This document shows, in pieces, positions 35,301-45,601 of a stretch of 64,000 bases of DNA (positions are counted from its first letter, which is position 1; each line of letters opens with the position of its first letter). The translations under genes and the position numbers were made by a program. Below the pieces are notes generated by a model. It had not been told where the DNA came from, made no database searches, and saw only the letters and a list, made by a program, of their open reading frames with translations. Location of the stretch: assembly GCA_022410635.1 (NCBI GenBank), contig JAJVDF010000586.1:203194-267193 (forward strand). Reading direction: 5' to 3'. The stretch is from Tretioscincus oriximinensis (taxonomy: Eukaryota; Chordata; Lepidosauria; Squamata; Gymnophthalmidae).

Positions 35301-37574
35301 GACTGGACCCAGCTCTCAGGTATTAGGTTCCTCAACCCTCGTGCAAAGCATATTAATTTGCTTTACATGTGTAATAATGCCATTAAAAATACATTAGAAG
35401 CAGTGCGTTTACATGGAGACAAATGTGGGTGGTCAGATGTAAATGAAGTTGTTACAACAACTTGGATATGGAGTGCCGCTTCTTTGGCATTTCTGTAGGA
35501 CTTTGCAAAAAGCTCTGAAGCTGTAATCACAGGCTGCTTCCAATGACAGCTTTGAAGTCCGCAAAGAACTATTGGAGATTACTACAAAGCAAATCATTTT
35601 TGTAGCACACTAAAGAAATTGTCTTAGAATTGCAGGGACTATGTAAGGATAAATAGCGGTAATTTGAGAGCAGACATAAAAGTAGAAAATGGTACAAATC
35701 AGGGGTGCTATCTATCCCTAGTGTTATGGTGACAGAGCTATAAGCAAGCACCATTTGGGATTGTTCAGGGTGGCCAGAGTATAAAATAGAAAAGGATGTG
35801 AAAAGGCTTAATCTATTTGCAGGTGATGAACTATTAATAACTGAACANTCTCTGCTAGTGATCCGACATATTAAGAGTATTTTGGAAAAATTTAAACAGC
35901 AACCAGAACTTTATAGAAACATTGAAAAATCCCTGGGGGAATAAATAATGCAGTAATTAGAAATGAATCAAGTATATGTTTTGGAAATACACAGATATTT
36001 AGATTTATAAGAACCTATGAAAATTAGTTTTTGGAAACTATAAAAAGATTTGGAGTAGAGGAACAAAATTTTAAATTAAAGTATCTAAAATAAAGACTTT
36101 GAAAATGTTAATAGTCCCTCCGTTCTTATACAGGTTTAAAGAATTGCCAAGTAAAGTTCCCGTAAGAACTTTAAGAAATTGGAAAAGCAAGATTAATTAC
36201 TGCATTGCTGAAAAGACCACATTTAAGAAAATAAACTAATACCATAGCAACAGATGAAGATGGGGGAATGGGGAATCATATGCCTGGAACTATATCAAGA
36301 TCATCAAAAAAAACCTGTTGATAAAATTTCAACATTGTAACAAAAATGGAGGTGGTTTTAAAAAAACAGAATGAGTGTGGAAAGACATTTGAGAGGATAC
36401 AAATATGTATTCAGTTTCATCAGGCTGCATTTATCATTACATGATGCTCACCTGCCCTTATAAAGGGTATGTAGTAAGGAAACAGTGATAGGTGTGTTTT
36501 TTATTTATGCCAATTAGGAAATTTGAATTGTATTTTAGGACGGGGTTCCATTCATAACAGTAACATATTGTCAGCTTCTTGCTTTTTTGTTTCNTGTTTT
36601 ATGGTTTTAAATTTAGTTTAAATGTAGTTCGGATGCCCAGCAGCTTCATGAAGTTGGCAGTAGCAGCTGCAGCAGCTGCAGCAGCAGCCCAAATGTAAAA
36701 AAAGTGATACAGAAATAGTCTATGCTGGGAAGTGTAATCTGAGCTGTGTTTAGCCTTTTCTGCCCAGCCTGTGTGGGATCTGCTGCCCTGCAGCTCCCAG
36801 CAGAGAGAAAAAGTATTTTGAGACTGCATCCACACATCCGTTTTATTCCACTATTACATAGGAATATTCCACAATATTCCACAATAAAGCATTGTATGTA
36901 CTGGTTTATTCCAGAATATCCATGCTTCATTATGGAATATAGTGGAAAAAATTAGCCAATCTGCACCCAGTCCTACCCACAGGAAACATTTTTTCTGCTT
37001 AAGGGAAAGCAGAGCGACACATATATAAAACTGGATACAAGTAATAGTTTAGATGCTTCTGTTTATCTAAATTATTTGAAANTAAGAGTTCCAATTTGTC
37101 AAAATGTAATTGGCCCTAAGGCAACAACAACAACATAGGGCATGGTTAAACTGTCTTTATTTCATCTTCAGTTCTTGAAACGAGAGTTTAGTTTATACAA
37201 AAATAAAGGATTCAGTTAATTCTTCCGGACTAAAAATATTTGAAAGTGAAGGTGTGATCAGAACTCAGTTTAGGAATGGAGCGTNTCTCAATTCCACTTG
37301 GTTTTAAAAAAAAGATAAATGTCTTTGCTACATGTTAATAATGAAACAGCAAAAGGACTACTGAAATCTTGAAATAAGAAGGCTGCACATAATTTGTGTA
37401 TTTGGAGACATTGGTATGAATCATCAAAAAAAGTATAAATCAAAAGAAGATAGTACAAAAATGTCCAAACCTAACATGCCCGGAAGTAGAAGGATGATGT
37501 GGTTTCCATTTCCTGTCTGTTGATAATGCAGATGAATGCCATTCACTTCAACCTTAGCCGAGGTTATGGTACTA
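26279..37574 (-). CDS. BPHL: Valacyclovir hydrolase / biphenyl hydrolase-like (exons 2-7)
   Basis: Alpha/beta-hydrolase. In mammals BPHL cleaves amino-acid ester prodrugs and homocysteine thiolactone and is reported as mitochondrial. Exons in transcript order: 37471-37574, 34485-34651, 33623-33776, 32348-32479, 27998-28121 and 26279-26366, all AG/GT bounded and phase-consistent (255 residues plus stop). The first of these encodes TSAKVEVNGIHLHYQQTG and LLLPGMLG. The next encodes SGQTDFEPQ and WDPRGYGKS. The nucleophile elbow GWSDGG is in 33623-33776. The acid Asp is in HGEKDPLV (27998-28121). The His is in PEGKHNLHLRF (26279-26366). The triad is therefore complete and the gene looks functional. 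Exon 1, with the start codon and targeting peptide, is not identified. The introns carry L1, MITE and LINE fragments. It lies between TUBB2A and RIPK1, as in human. Confidence 0.93.
27095..27470 (+). repeat. Polypyrimidine tract (~375 bp C/T-rich)
   Basis: Nearly pure C+T with no regular unit beyond CTT/CCT clusters. It lies in the last BPHL intron, where the transcribed RNA would be purine-rich. Long open frames through it are compositional artefacts. Confidence 0.95.
28305..28465 (-). mobile_element. CR1 3'-UTR fragment
   Basis: ttggaagagtcccccaggat, ctactcgatgcaggattcac and accatcccagacagatggct are the reverse complement of CR1 3' terminal sequence seen at 53110-53175. A shorter piece of the same kind lies near 9726-9775. 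Confidence 0.6.
29255..29468 (+). mobile_element. CR1-type LINE 3' end
   Basis: Same 3' family (ggatggatggatgtcttgatg, ggtgcatctgatgggcctct, cttcttatgttcttatg tail). It lies in the BPHL intron between exons 27998-28121 and 32348-32479, antisense to the gene. Confidence 0.8.
30165..30360 (-). mobile_element. Second tRNA-type SINE family
   Basis: caacagacacttaagtatct, gaccagcccaagatcacc and ccaggagactaccagataag are the minus-strand signature. Confidence 0.75.
30527..30678. mobile_element. GCTGCATCCACACATC-type TIR MITE, copy 3
   Basis: ggctgtatccacataccatt at the left and gtgatgtgtggatgcagcct at the right, with gcattgtgtggactggttta in the core as at 2371. In the same BPHL intron as the 29255 LINE tail. 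Confidence 0.82.
33623..33776 (-). CDS. BPHL: BPHL nucleophile-elbow exon
   Basis: A 154-nt exon encoding ALKFKTFSLLGWSDGG and the following helix (TALIAAAKYPN). The Ser of GWSDGG is the catalytic nucleophile of this hydrolase family. The acceptor AG is at 33777-33778 and the donor GT at 33621-33622. The exon ends with one base of a split codon that is completed at 32479. Confidence 0.92.
35690..36330 (+). mobile_element. L1-type LINE RT fragment, degenerate
   Basis: EEYKI-like PEYKIEKDVKRLNLFAGDE (a decayed FADD box) is followed by IKSILEKFKQQPELYRNIEKS, the segment following the RT active site in L1. Frames are broken throughout. In the BPHL intron between exons 34485-34651 and 37471-37574. 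Confidence 0.55.
36822..36972. mobile_element. GCTGCATCCACACATC-type TIR MITE, copy 4
   Basis: Left end gactgcatccacacatccg and core gcattgtatgtactggttta. The right end is decayed (ccaatctgcacccagtcc). Confidence 0.78.
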
Positions 37575-38049
37575 CTGGAAGAAACAGTATCCCACCCATA
37601 CACCAAGAGTCAGTATTTTAATCATTAGTCATTTAATAAAATGTAGCTGCAAGAGTACATAGATAAAAAGTCNTCTTCTAGCAAAATAAACTCAAAAAAA
37701 CTCCTAGCTGCATGCATTTTTCACACTGTGCCTGCATTTAATGCATCTTTTATCACTATAAGCTGGAAAAGAAACAATAACTTATAGTCACATAAGATTT
37801 GTTTTCATTGAATTTTTATCATTTTTGTTTTTTAAATAAATTTTAAAACAAGAGACTCGTTTTGAGTGTTGCGACCTGCTCTGAGAGCATAAATACGAAC
37901 AGTGCTATAAATGACAACAATGAACTGACAAAAGTTAATAAAAAAAGCCAATTGTATATTACTATTCTGTAATTTTGGATACATTTTCTAAAGTCACAAA
38001 GGATATGGACATAACTTTACTGTAAATCTTCTCCAGTTCACCTTAAGTC

Positions 38050-38272
38050 TTATTTATTTATTAGTACGGCCAACCAAAGGCCAACATATAGCTTTTTGTT
38101 GCTTTGTCCACAACAGACACCCTGTGAAGTAGGTGGGGCTGAGAGAGTTCTAAAGAACTGTGACTGGCCCAAGGTCACCCATCTGGTTTCATGCAAGAGT
38201 GGGGAATCGAATCAGGAGACTACTAGATAAGAGTCAAACACTCTATCCACTATACCAAACTAGCTCTCATTC
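38050..38272 (-). mobile_element. Second tRNA-type SINE family
   Basis: tccacaacagacaccctgtg, tggcccaaggtcacccatct and gaatcaggagactactagat match the family closely. Confidence 0.8.
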
Positions 38273-38668
38273 TTGAAGAATGAGATTTTGTCAGGGGTTG
38301 GGGGAGCTAGATTAAGTTAATTTTTCAGACTAAGAATAAACTGGAAAAGGTTTTAAAAGTAAAGTTGCGGCCAGGGTCTCTTTTAACACATGTAACTCCA
38401 AATATGTTTAGATATCTATGTAACAGCTGCTGTTGTTTCCTCTTTTTGAAAAAGATGAAATAATAACCACTAATAATTGGTACAAGATCAAGCAGAAGTA
38501 CTCATGGCTTTTAATTCCGATACTCAGCTTTCCATGGTCACAGTTGCTCACAGGATGATGGAAGTTTGACTGAAGAAAATTTAAAGTAAGGAATCTGACC
38601 ATGACCTGGTAACGTGTGTTGGGTAGGGGTAGGGTAGGATGAAGCATAGTTAGGGCACAGTGGAACCT

Positions 38669-38796
38669 GGCTTGTGTTTGGCATAATCCAATATTCCTCT
38701 ATCCTTGGATATTCTGGAACAAAGCAATCCAGAGAGTGCTTTATTCCAGAATATCCATGTATGATAGAATAGATAAGCAATGTATGGATGCAGCTT
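38669..38796. mobile_element. GCTGCATCCACACATC-type TIR MITE, degenerate copy 5
   Basis: The right end aatgtatggatgcagctt and core gctttattccagaatatcca are recognisable; the left end is eroded. Further degenerate pieces are near 33330-33420 and 58490-58563. Confidence 0.65.
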
Positions 38797-39260
38797 AACA
38801 ATACTTGGAGTAAAAGGAAAGGCTAGCATTGCATTTGGCTAAGTTTTGCTGTTTGCAATGTAATTCTGGCCTGGGTATTATCCCTTGACCCTTACCATAC
38901 ACACCAATCCTTTCAGGTATGCTGATTCACCTATACAGAACAATGTTAATGACTAACCAAATCACAATATGTAATAGAAAAGCAGGTAGTGAACTGCCTC
39001 AAGTAAATACCTGAACGCAAATACTTAGAAGTAAAGCAATAAATGTAGAAAAGGCAATTTGCTGATCTTCTGAGGGGCACCACCTAAATTTGCGGGATGT
39101 TATGATGGCAGTGTCTAAAGATTCACAAGTGCACAACTTTTACAGAATATTATGAACTCAAATTATATAAGAAAATAATAGAAATATGTAAAGCTCACTG
39201 GATTTGAACTGATAAAATGCAGGGGCTAAATATCCCAGCAAGAATAATTTCTTGTCCCCA

Positions 39261-39412
39261 CTGAGACTTATTCTGGATTATATCTCGGTACAGAGCTTGG
39301 TCATCCACATGCCAGTGTAGGCTGTGGCAGGCCCCATTCGGGGCCTGCCATAGCCTACACTAGCATGTAGATGGCATGCTCATATTCTGAGATATAGCTA
39401 AGAAGGCTCAGT
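39261..39412. repeat. Foldback element A, second full copy
   Basis: Same sequence and symmetry as 1419-1567 (ggcaggccccattcggggcc at the centre, tatatctcgg/gagatata at the flanks). Located 1.7 kb upstream of BPHL exon 2. Confidence 0.88.
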
Positions 39413-39733
39413 GTGGACGGGACCGTATTTAGGTCCTGACTGATCAGAAATGGTAAAATATTAAAATACAGCTTTTGACTGATCAGAAATGGTAAAATAT
39501 TAAAATATTCACCTCAGAGACCGCTCCACGGCCACGTACAGTTGTGTATATATCAGTTTTGCCCTCTCGCGTCTTAATTACCTCATTCACCTGGCCTTTG
39601 TCTGAGGAAATGTCATCTCTGTCCCTACTTTTAAATATCGTTTTATTCTGTTTTAATTTTGTATTGATGTTTCATTGTGGGCTGTCCTGAGGCCTTCGAG
39701 TATAGGGCGGGGTANAAGTATAAATAAATAACA

Positions 39734-39974
39734 CAGGGTGCTTCAAAAAAACGTATACACGCTTTGAACTCCCATAGAAAAATTTATTTACTGTTTCTAC
39801 AAAGTTACATTTCAGGAAATTAGAAAGCTTAAAGTCCCAGTGTAAATAAAACGTAAATAACAAATGTTAATACCGTTCAAATCGGGAAATCCTGAAATTT
39901 AACCTTGTAGAACAGTAAATAAATTTTCTATGGAAGTTCAAAGTGTGTATACATTTTTTTTTGAAAGCACCCTG
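39734..39974. mobile_element. Tc1/mariner-like MITE, second copy
   Basis: Same termini and inner sequence (gaacttccatagaaaa, actgttctacaaagtta complement) as 4810-5043, with small indels. It lies upstream of BPHL exon 2. Confidence 0.85.
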
Positions 39975-40079
39975 TATTTGTTTACAAATAATCATTCACT
40001 TTGAGTAGCAATTTCACATAAACGCACACAAAGGTCCTTCGCTGACCAAAATTAAATCAGCCCCTCCCCCTCCCTTTGG

Positions 40080-40540
40080 AAAGACAAAAGCGTTTCCCCT
40101 GTCTCGTTCCACAAACACGCGCGGGCGGCGTCTTCACGCGCTTCNCACAGACACGTAATTATTAACCAACGTGACTACGCAGGCGCGTTGCAGCAGCAGC
40201 CGAAGCAGCAGCAGCCATCTCTTGAGGCACTACGCTACCGCGCAGGCGCGGGCACAGCAGCGTTCGCTGTTTCCTTCTGCCTCCCCCTGACTTTACACCC
40301 CCCCCCTCCTCTGCCCGCGCGCCTTGTTTCCCACGCTGTTGGTGCAGCCGCGTCTAAGCTCCCTCGTGCGTGACGTCCCGGTGGTTGAATCAGGAATTTT
40401 TCACCTGTACAGACTGGCATTCGGTCTCCTCCGGAGCGGGAGGGCGGCAGTCCCCTCTAACTTGCAGGGCAGCTGGGAAAGAAGTCGCCGTAGCCTCCGC
40501 AGTCCTCCGCCTGCTACTGTATCCATGATTCCTCTCTATT
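40080..40540. promoter_or_regulatory. CpG-rich region, probable BPHL promoter/first exon
   Basis: GC- and CpG-rich DNA upstream of the minus-strand BPHL exons. On the minus strand an ATG at 40214-40216 opens a short Ala-rich frame (MAAAASAAAATRLR) in a fair context. However, none of the nearby GT dinucleotides gives the phase needed to join the exon at 37574 (two bases of a split codon), so I do not call it exon 1. Promoter function is inferred from position and composition. Confidence 0.5.
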
Positions 40541-40689
40541 GACTCAGGTCTCTCAGCCTTCTAGTAGCTCCGCCTTCGCCTTCCCCCTGCGGCTCCCTCG
40601 ATTCTTTTATCTGTTCCCGAGGAAGGTCTTTGGACTTAGTGGACGTTTGTCAGAGGGCTGCAATACGCTGCACCCATCTGCTTCTGAAC

Positions 40690-41090
40690 ACAGGCGACCC
40701 CCCCGGCCACCCACACGGATCCACTGCGCTCTGGTTCCAGGCTGGACTGTTGCAATGCGCTCTTACCTGGTGGCAGCAACTAGACTGTCGACTAAAACAA
40801 CTGGCAAAGGCACGCATCACCCAGAGCTGCACTGGCTGCCAATTTATTGGGCTCAAATGTAGCAAATTTGGGGCTCAGTACCAAATGAGTGGGAATCCGA
40901 GACAGGGCTTCCAGTCTATATGTACTCTTCCCCCGACCTGGCTTTTGGTTGAAGAAACAGCTGTCTCTTCCTTACTTTCAGTCACAGCTTTAAAATGTTG
41001 ATTTTGTAGTCTTGTTTTTATGTTTAACATCCCCTAGACCTTCGGGTATAGGTTGGGATAGAAGTGTAAATAACTAACTAAAATAAATAA
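40690..41090 (+). mobile_element. L2/CR1-like LINE 3' fragment
   Basis: ggctggactgttgcaatgcg, gagctgcactggctgccaat and the tail ccttcgggtataggttggga ... aaataaataaatt resemble the 3' coding end and UTR of L2-like LINEs. Decayed. Confidence 0.5.
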
Positions 41091-41205
41091 ATTACAAAAC
41101 TGCAGTCAGAGGAAACTTACCTCTATGCTCTGAGCACCTGAAGAACTGCATTGTCTATAAAAGCTCATGCAGCCTACTTTTTCTGCTTAGTATTTATCGT
41201 TCTAC

Positions 41206-41680
41206 AAGAAGAAGAAGAAGAAGAAAGAAGAAAGAAGAAGAAAGAGAAGAAGAAGAAGAACCACCACCACCACCACCACAACCGCAACCACCACCACCAC
41301 CACCACTACAACCACCACCACAACAACCACAACAACAAACAACCACAACAACAAATAACAACAAACAACAACAACAAACAACTAGAACTGGGTTTTTATA
41401 CCCCGCTTTTCTCACCTTTCAAAGGGACTCAAAGCGGCTTACAAGGGTATTTTTGCCCGAAGGCTTACATTCTATCTTCCCCAACAGGCAGTGGTGGCTC
41501 CCATGTATCTACTTGCAGTCAGTTGCAATTTTTTGCAGTTCATGCTTTCGAATAGCTGGGTTGGCTAGAGCTACAGGCTAGTGGAAGGTGCTCAGCCCTC
41601 CCCACGTCCNACACGGGGCTTCAAAACCCCATCTCCCAGGCGAGAGACGGATTCCTANGCGACTGAGCTATCCGTGCCTA
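41206..41680 (-). mobile_element. tRNA-derived SINE with expanded compound microsatellite tail
   Basis: The SINE body is 41384-41680. Its tail has grown into about 180 bp of (AAG)n, (ACC)n and (AAC)n triplets at 41206-41383. Confidence 0.82.
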
Positions 41681-42394
41681 GACGTCCTTGCTAAAAATAC
41701 ACAACAAATGGAAGCTGAATATGAGGTTATATGTAATGTATGTAAAGCAGAAGAACAAACCATGATCTAAACAAAGGGCATGGCTTAGTAATTGTGAGGT
41801 ACAAAGATGAATCAGATAAGAAACCTCTATAGAAATGCTGTCAAAACCCCAATAGCTGTCCAAGCTGCACAAAAAGCTATATGCCAGAAGGCCATAATTA
41901 TGGTATACAGATGATTAAAATTCTGTGGCTAAGTGCACAAAAGCTCCACTAAGCCAAATTTGTGAATGTTGTTATACTAATTACATCTGGTGTATAATAA
42001 TAAAAAAACCCACACACCTATCCATAGAAACCCACACTTCACCCCTCTGCTTGAACATGCACTTAATTTAAAAATTGTGGGTTTGGGCGTTAAAAGCCCA
42101 CAATTTTTAAACCCTAACCCTATCCTTTCCTGGCCTGATGCCCCCTCTCTGTTCCTCCACCCCCCCAAAGGCCAGTTTCAGTGGTTGCTGGCAAGTAGCT
42201 AGCAGTGACAGGGAAGCATCAGGGGGCAGTGTCCAACACTACTCCAAACATTTTGTAGTTTGCTCTTTTACGCGTGGGTATTTCAGTGGATGGACCTACA
42301 TCACGCATGATGCAATGACGCAGGCCTTTTTCTGTCCACGGACGCAAGCAACGTATAACATAGGACTGGGCTGGTCCAACTACACACATTTATT

Positions 42395-42652
42395 TTAACT
42401 TTATTTATTTGTACTTGTATCCCACACTATACCCGAAGGCCTCAGGGCAGNCAACCATAGGGTGGTGCACATAGCTTTTGTTGCTTTCTCCACAACAGAC
42501 ACNCTGTGGAGTAGGTGGGGCTGATAGAGTTATAAAGACCTGTAATTGGCCCAAAGTCACCCAGCTGGCTTTCATGGAGGAGTGGGGAATTGAACCCAGA
42601 GACTAGCAGTTGCGAGTCCAACACTAACCACTACACCAAACTGGCTCTCATG
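42395..42652 (-). mobile_element. Second tRNA-type SINE family
   Basis: atttgtacttgtatcccaca at the tail, ttggcccaaagtcacccagc in the body and actacaccaaactggctctc at the head. Confidence 0.8.
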
Positions 42653-42904
42653 CAGAAGAGCAGATTGCTGTGGGCAAGGCTGTGACCAGTGCTTGATGAT
42701 GTCACATGTAAGTAGGAGAGAGAGGGAAGAGGGACAAATACAATGGTGGAGGGAGTCAGTAGCAGAACAGGGAGGCTATGAACCCAGAAAGTTTCTGACA
42801 GGTTTCCAGGATGGGTGGGAGAATCTCCAATCCTGGGGTCTTCCTGGCCAATTTAGGAGATATATTATTTTCTTAGTGAAGGTCCTTTCGAAGGATTTTT
42901 TCTA

Positions 42905-45296
42905 AATGTTGCTTGAATTTGCATTTTCCCATTAATTGAACAACTTATAAAATAACATCGTGAATATTCAAATTTTTTTTAATAACATACATCTCTTGCA
43001 TTTGCGCTGACATGAGCTAAAATGTCTTCTCTACCAGTTCATTCAAACATATCTTTTACCAGACTTCAAACGTGGACAGCTTTTATCTTTCATTGTCAAG
43101 AGTATGACATTTTGATAATGTAAAAGTAAAAATATTTACAGAATACTTACAAAACTGTTTATGTAATAAGAATGTCATTGTTGAAAATGTTTCATGAAGT
43201 TTTCCAAAAGATATTTTGCACATTCCTATACAATAATTCAGGGATTACATAGAGGTGAAAAGTAATGAGCTGCCAATGTCAGTGGCATAGCAAGGGGTCA
43301 CAGAGGATTAGTTTCCCTGGGTGCAAAGTTTCAAAAGAAAATACAGTAAGTTAAAAATGGCACACTCCTCGCCATAAGAAAGAAGGGCAACACTAAAAGG
43401 GAAGGAGGCAGCGATGGCCAGAACAGGAACCCTCCACTAGCCAGCTGCTTCTGTCACTACTTGGTCATGGAGAGCAACAAGATGGTAAATGTTGATGTGT
43501 TTGGGGGATGTCTGATATTTTACATTTCCTGCAACAAATACAGAAGCATTAGGACAACTAAACATAAATAATTTTGCACAGCTGTCCTAAGATGTTGTCT
43601 TTTCTTCTTCCGCTTATTTGCATGATCTTTCTTATTAATGTTACAGTTGTTTAAGGGATACTGCAAATTCAAATTAGTTTTCTAGGAAAACTTCACCAAA
43701 GGCAAAGGAGGAGACAGAAAGCCAAAGTCTATTTTCCCTAACAGTTCTGGTTTTGTTCAGCTCTACTCCCTTCTATACAAGGAAAAGCACAAAGCAAGGA
43801 ACTCACTAGCTTGCTTTTATACAATGTCAACATTATAAGTCCTTTGTGAGCAGACCTGCAGTCTGCAAGCCCATGTACATAATTTCAGCACATATACAAG
43901 GGTGCTTCAAAAATGTATACACACTTTGAACTTCCATAGAAAATTTCCTGAAATTTAACTTTGTAGAACAGTAGAACAGTAAATAAATTTTCTATGGAAG
44001 TTCACAGTGTGTATACATCTTTTTGAAGCACCCTGTACATGTACTCATGGCCACATGCTACAGGGCCACTCAAATGGGCCATTTGATGCTGGAATAGTCG
44101 TGAGGAATAAGCAGTTAAGTTCTCACTTTGTAGATGAGTGTAANTAAACAAAAACAGGACAGTTAGGGGGAGCACCTAGTGGTCCTTGGCTACTAATTAC
44201 TTCATTCTAAATGGGTATTAAGTTAGTGTCACACATATAAGCCTTTATCTTACTAATTGTTTATTACATGCAGTGGATCCCAGGAAGAAGAGATAAATAC
44301 TATCTAAACATCTAGTAGTAGATATCCTCAGATAACAACAAATGTTGTTAATTAGATATATTCAGATAACACTGAATGTGGCTATATTCTAAATGGTTCC
44401 AGTAGNTAAGGTTTTTAGTACATATAACTTGCTACCTCTGCACATTGTAGAACATTATACAACTTACAGACATTATTGTATTAATTTTAACGGTGTGATC
44501 TTGTTTACTTTTAATTGTGGTCTGGGACTGTAATAAAATCTATTCTATTACAGCTTAGTAATAAATCCACTGAATTCCTTGACTGTGTCTTCCTACTTCA
44601 NGTATGGCAAGTGCTATTCCAGAATAGTACAAGGGACCAAGGAAACCCCAACCCCAAGAATTGTTATGCTAAGAAAGCCACACACTGTGCTTGTTCATAT
44701 TTTGAAACAAAATGACAACTTGAATGTCCAGAAATGAAATCTTGAATGATGTCATTTTCAGTTCCTTGTTCTGGAAACGTCTTCTTGAATGATGTCATTT
44801 CTGGTTCCTGGTTCTGAAAATGGCATTTCTGAATGATGGGCAGGGCCAGAACNGACATGGCGGAAAAGGTGGGGCCAGGCTGCACGAGAATGGGCTCCCA
44901 TAAATGGGGTTATGACTCAAAAAAGATTGGAAACTGCTACTCTAAACATTGTTTGTTTCTACCCAAAAGTTGACTGCTAGTAATGTGCAAAATAGCTTAA
45001 CATAACAGTGATTTTATCTTTAAATGCTTATTATCACTATCATTATTTTTCTAAGAAATGATCTTTGCTAATACAATAGCTGGAAAGTGTCTTATATTGA
45101 TTGGTATATAATATATATAATTAAAATAATGCAAATGCAGCAATAATTAACAGACTAATATATACCTATAAGGTTGAAATCTCCAAAGCACTGTTAGTTT
45201 GGCAGTTTGAGGACTATGATAAATTATGTACAGAATGTATATGTTTCTCATATATAAAACTTTCATAGAATGAAAAGAGCCTTCCAGATATTACAA
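42905..45296. other. BPHL-RIPK1 intergenic region
   Basis: Apart from the short mariner-like MITE at 43897-44035 and a small tandem duplication near 44740-44830 (gatgtcattt units) I see no element or gene. The RIPK1 3' UTR should occupy its right end. Confidence 0.55.
43897..44035. mobile_element. Tc1/mariner-like MITE, internally deleted copy
   Basis: Same TIRs, but only about 140 bp long. The central spacer and part of the left TIR are deleted, and gtagaacagtagaacag shows a local duplication at the junction. Confidence 0.82.
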
Positions 45297-45601
45297 TTAT
45301 TTGTTATCCATTTCAGATTTCTGCATGATTTTGTTAAGGATGTTAAGGAGGTCTCCCCTCTTACAGCTGTCTAGGGCTCTGGAGAGTTTCCCCACAGTTG
45401 CACCTTTGCTGCCTTCTTTCATCTGCCACCTCTGAAGCATTTGGTAAACTTTTTCTTTAAGTCCATCCCGTTCATAGTCATGNTCAATTTCATCTATCTC
45501 TGCATCACTGAAGCCCAGTTTACGTGCACAGGGTTTCCATTGTTTGGCCAAGTTGTCCCTCACTGGGTTCAGCTGGGTATCGGACACGAGGATGCTGCTC
45601 T
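45297..45601 (-). CDS. RIPK1: RIPK1 death-domain terminal exon
   Basis: A 305-nt terminal exon. [34 protein letters not shown] and [11 protein letters not shown] are the death-domain helices that bind FADD, TRADD and TNFR1. It ends KSEMDNK with TAA at 45297-45299. One N falls in the codon before HDYERDG. Confidence 0.94.

Noticed and set aside
39438..39508. Direct repeat ctgatcagaaatggtaaaat (two ~32-bp copies)
   Set aside because: A local tandem duplication with no sign of being an element boundary or functional site.
40214..40230. ATG at the Ala-rich frame as BPHL exon 1
   Set aside because: No following GT is in the phase required by the exon at 37574.
42109..42123. Telomere-like accctaaccct
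   Set aside because: Only about two repeat units; too short for an interstitial telomere. It adjoins a simple hairpin (42067-42111).
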